From Clostridia bacterium (GTDB lineage: Bacteria; Bacillota; Sulfobacillia; SLMV01): a DNA stretch of 6,345 bases. Location of the stretch: contig SLMV01000224.1 of NCBI GenBank assembly GCA_007133365.1, positions 1-6,345 of the forward strand. The letters run 5' to 3'. The notes under the pieces were generated by a model that was given only the letters and a program-made list of their open reading frames with translations, did not search any database and was not told where the DNA came from. Positions 4,488 through 6,345 of the stretch are shown here, in pieces. The first letter of the stretch is position 1. Each line of letters starts with the position of its first letter. The position numbers and the translations under genes were made by a program.

Positions 4488-6345
4488 ACGCTCCGATCGA
4501 ACGTGCAAACCATCGTCGAAACCGCTGCTCGGCCAAAGGATCACGCCACGCCTCCCGTTGCAGCATGGGCTTTAGATCCCGCCAAAACGTAGCATGGTCG
4601 TTTGAGGAAAAGATCGGCATTTGGAAGATGGCGGACGCGCTATTTTTTTCACCAAGGGTATCGTGATGGTAAATTCTCATGCGTTCAATGGAAGATGACG
4701 GGGCTTTAAGGCCAATTCGCGCCATGCCATCGGCTCCCACGGAATAAACGTCGCGTTCGTTCACCACCAAGGTCCCCCTCTCCACTCGACGAAGCGAATC
4801 CCGCTCGCGCACATTTACCATCAGTTGCGAAACGCCGGTCTCAATCAGTAAAACGTGAGGGGTCTGGCCGCAGTCTGCGCGAAGCCATCGGTGCATCACC
4901 ACGCGGCCCTCAGGATCTTTCAAACCAAAAAACATCCAATGCGTGCCCGCATGTTCCGGCGACGGAACTTGAGTTTGAAAAATCTTGCGCCCATCCGACT
5001 GTTCGGCGGAGCTATCAAGGAGAACGTAGTTATTCTCCGACCAGCCGAGGGCCATCAAGTCATAGGACTTTTGCTGGCGGGTTCTCGGCTCACTCACCAC
5101 TTGATAATCCCCTTTGGATAAATGGTTTACCTCGAGAAGATCAACCCCGGTTGCCACTTGGCGACGGGTACCGTCCTGTTTCTGGTACAGTGTGATCGAG
5201 ACGGGTCCCGCGTTCTCTGATGAAACATTCCCGGTCCAAATTTGAAGGTAATCGAGCGCACTCAAAAGCGAAAACGATTGCTGGTGGGGGGCTTGTAAGC
5301 GAGCGCTAACGGATCGCCGGGGAATGATGGCAAGATCACTCGGTTGGTCCAGCCAACCCACACCAAACATTGTATAATCTTCCAAGTCGAGCTGCTGAGC
5401 ACTTACTTCTAGATCAATCGGCACGCGCTCTGGGCGACCCGGTTCCTGAAAACGGAGAACGTCCTCCGACAGGTGAAGTCGAGCGGAATCGTCTTCGATC
5501 AGCGAGACCATAAGGGCATAATCGCTCACCGATAATCCGAAAAATGATAGCGAGGTCGGGCTGGACACCATGATTTCCCAAACCCCCGATTCCGGGTAAT
5601 CAACGCGTCGGCCCACGTTCTTAACCGGATCCCCGGACATCTGATGAGTCCCGGCACCAATGAACTCGGACTGAAAGGCGACGTGTCCTTTTGGATCCGT
5701 CAACCGCATTCTCACGCGTCCCTCCGTCGGAATGGACAACTGAGCGTCGAGCCGGCTTGCGCCTTCCGGCACCTTGACAAAATATCGATTCCACTCCCCG
5801 GGTCCCACTTGATGGTGTTGCTCGAATACACCCTCGACATCATCTAAGCGTATCGGATGCAAAATCGTGTGCAATATACGAGCATCGACCCCGGATCTTT
5901 CCCGATTGTCCACCGTCAAGAAACCACTCTCCAACTGGCCGTCGGACCCGGCGTTATAGCGAACAGAAATCTCGCGGTTCCCCTCACTCGGGATGACCAG
6001 TTCTTCCGCCTGGAGCGTCGCGCTCGGGAGATTAACCGTATCCAACGTCACTCGCACCGGGACGTCGTTGGGATTGACCAAACTGAATTTCAGCATACTT
6101 GGGGCCCAACTTCTAAGGTATACGCCTTCGGCATAGGGCGCCATTTGCGGCATCTCCGCCAACGCAGAAGGGTGAATCTCAACCTTAACGGGCTTTAAAC
6201 GATCATCCGCAGTCTCCAAATACCCCCACGCTTGCCACAGATTAATGACCCCATATCCTTGTTCGACGGACGAATAATTGGGTAAGGGTTCGGCACCCTC
6301 TCTGAAGGCCCTACCAATATCTGACATCTTCGGCGCCAAACCAAA
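4483..6345 (-). CDS. C-terminal part of a large subtilisin-like (S8) protease, probably secreted
   Basis: 620 residues and a stop are visible; the frame is open at the window edge, so the N-terminus, including the catalytic Asp/His/Ser and any signal peptide, is outside. The identification rests on the first 45 or so residues: a helix (APKMSDIGRAFREGAEPLP) followed by SSVEQGYGVINLWQAWGYLE, which matches the end of the S8 catalytic domain in tripeptidyl-peptidase-II-like and related subtilases (the 'EQGxGxxxxxxAWxYL' region after the catalytic serine). About 50-160 looks like a fibronectin-III-like beta domain (GVYLRSWAPSMLKFSLVNPNDVPVRVTL). A stretch at about 175-285 (GEWNRYFVKVPEGASRLDAQLSI through GVWEIMV) and another at about 360-430 (VSITLYQ through LSKGDYQVVSEP) resemble pre-peptidase C-terminal beta-sandwich domains. 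The last 130 residues are unassigned. I see no C-terminal membrane anchor or LPxTG motif and only one cysteine. The TTG at 6339-6337 is not a credible start. Domain borders are by eye. Confidence 0.75.
   Translation of the reverse strand, partial: FGLAPKMSDIGRAFREGAEPLPNYSSVEQGYGVINLWQAWGYLETADDRLKPVKVEIHPSALAEMPQMAPYAEGVYLRSWAPSMLKFSLVNPNDVPVRVTLDTVNLPSATLQAEELVIPSEGNREISVRYNAGSDGQLESGFLTVDNRERSGVDARILHTILHPIRLDDVEGVFEQHHQVGPGEWNRYFVKVPEGASRLDAQLSIPTEGRVRMRLTDPKGHVAFQSEFIGAGTHQMSGDPVKNVGRRVDYPESGVWEIMVSSPTSLSFFGLSVSDYALMVSLIEDDSARLHLSEDVLRFQEPGRPERVPIDLEVSAQQLDLEDYTMFGVGWLDQPSDLAIIPRRSVSARLQAPHQQSFSLLSALDYLQIWTGNVSSENAGPVSITLYQKQDGTRRQVATGVDLLEVNHLSKGDYQVVSEPRTRQQKSYDLMALGWSENNYVLLDSSAEQSDGRKIFQTQVPSPEHAGTHWMFFGLKDPEGRVVMHRWLRADCGQTPHVLLIETGVSQLMVNVRERDSLRRVERGTLVVNERDVYSVGADGMARIGLKAPSSSIERMRIYHHDTLGEKNSASAIFQMPIFSSNDHATFWRDLKPMLQREAWRDPLAEQRFRRWFARSIGAW

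Noticed and set aside
3912..4592. 226-residue plus-strand open frame
   Set aside because: It runs antisense over the transaldolase gene and the protease end, has serine- and arginine-rich composition typical of a shadow frame, and shows no recognisable domain.
5857..6198. 113-residue plus-strand open frame within the protease
   Set aside because: Antisense shadow rich in Arg and His, with no motif and no start context.
4483..6339. Protease as a complete 618-residue gene starting at TTG 6339
   Set aside because: The frame continues to the window edge without a stop, and the first residues already belong to the end of a subtilase catalytic domain, so the gene is cut and not complete.

Overview
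The window is a stretch of bacterial chromosome in which every supportable gene lies on the minus strand, so it reads from right to left. The gene order tal/fsa-like aldolase, rho, rpmE, a DUF1385 membrane protein, then prfA is typical of Bacillota (Firmicutes), especially clostridial and Sulfobacillus/Symbiobacterium-like lineages where a DUF1385 gene sits between rpmE and prfA. Strong GGAGG-type ribosome binding sites, frequent GTG starts, a zinc-type L31 and a sigma-A-like extended -10 promoter fit that. Assignment to Bacillota is fairly safe; anything narrower (a Sulfobacillus-like acidophile or thermophile) is a guess from gene content and moderate GC.

Layout in transcription order. Positions 6345-4483 hold the C-terminal 620 residues of a large protein whose N-terminus lies outside the window. 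It begins with the end of a subtilisin-like (S8) catalytic domain and continues into long beta-rich accessory domains, so it is probably a secreted protease. A 257 bp gap (4482-4226) contains a possible promoter, a direct repeat and an inverted repeat overlapping the protease stop codon. Next come the small transaldolase-family gene (4225-3572) and, 30 bp further on, rho (3541-2270), probably cotranscribed. A 268 bp gap (2269-2002) then holds the best regulatory signals in the window: a 12-bp imperfect stem abutting the -35 box, an extended -10 promoter, and a short 5' leader with a hairpin in front of rpmE. rpmE (2001-1774), the DUF1385 gene (1734-820) and prfA (833-1, cut by the window edge) follow tightly, with a 14-bp overlap between the last two.

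Functionally the left half is a core gene-expression cluster: Rho ends transcription, L31 is part of the 50S subunit, and RF1 ends translation at UAA/UAG. A conserved membrane protein of unknown biochemistry is embedded in it. The transaldolase-type enzyme links it to central carbon metabolism, as in many Bacillota. The protease appears to be an unrelated neighbouring unit. I found no mobile element, CRISPR array, tRNA or rRNA. I see no clear undescribed system; the most unusual points are a possible non-canonical ATT start for rho, the structured rpmE control region, and the DUF1385/prfA coupling.
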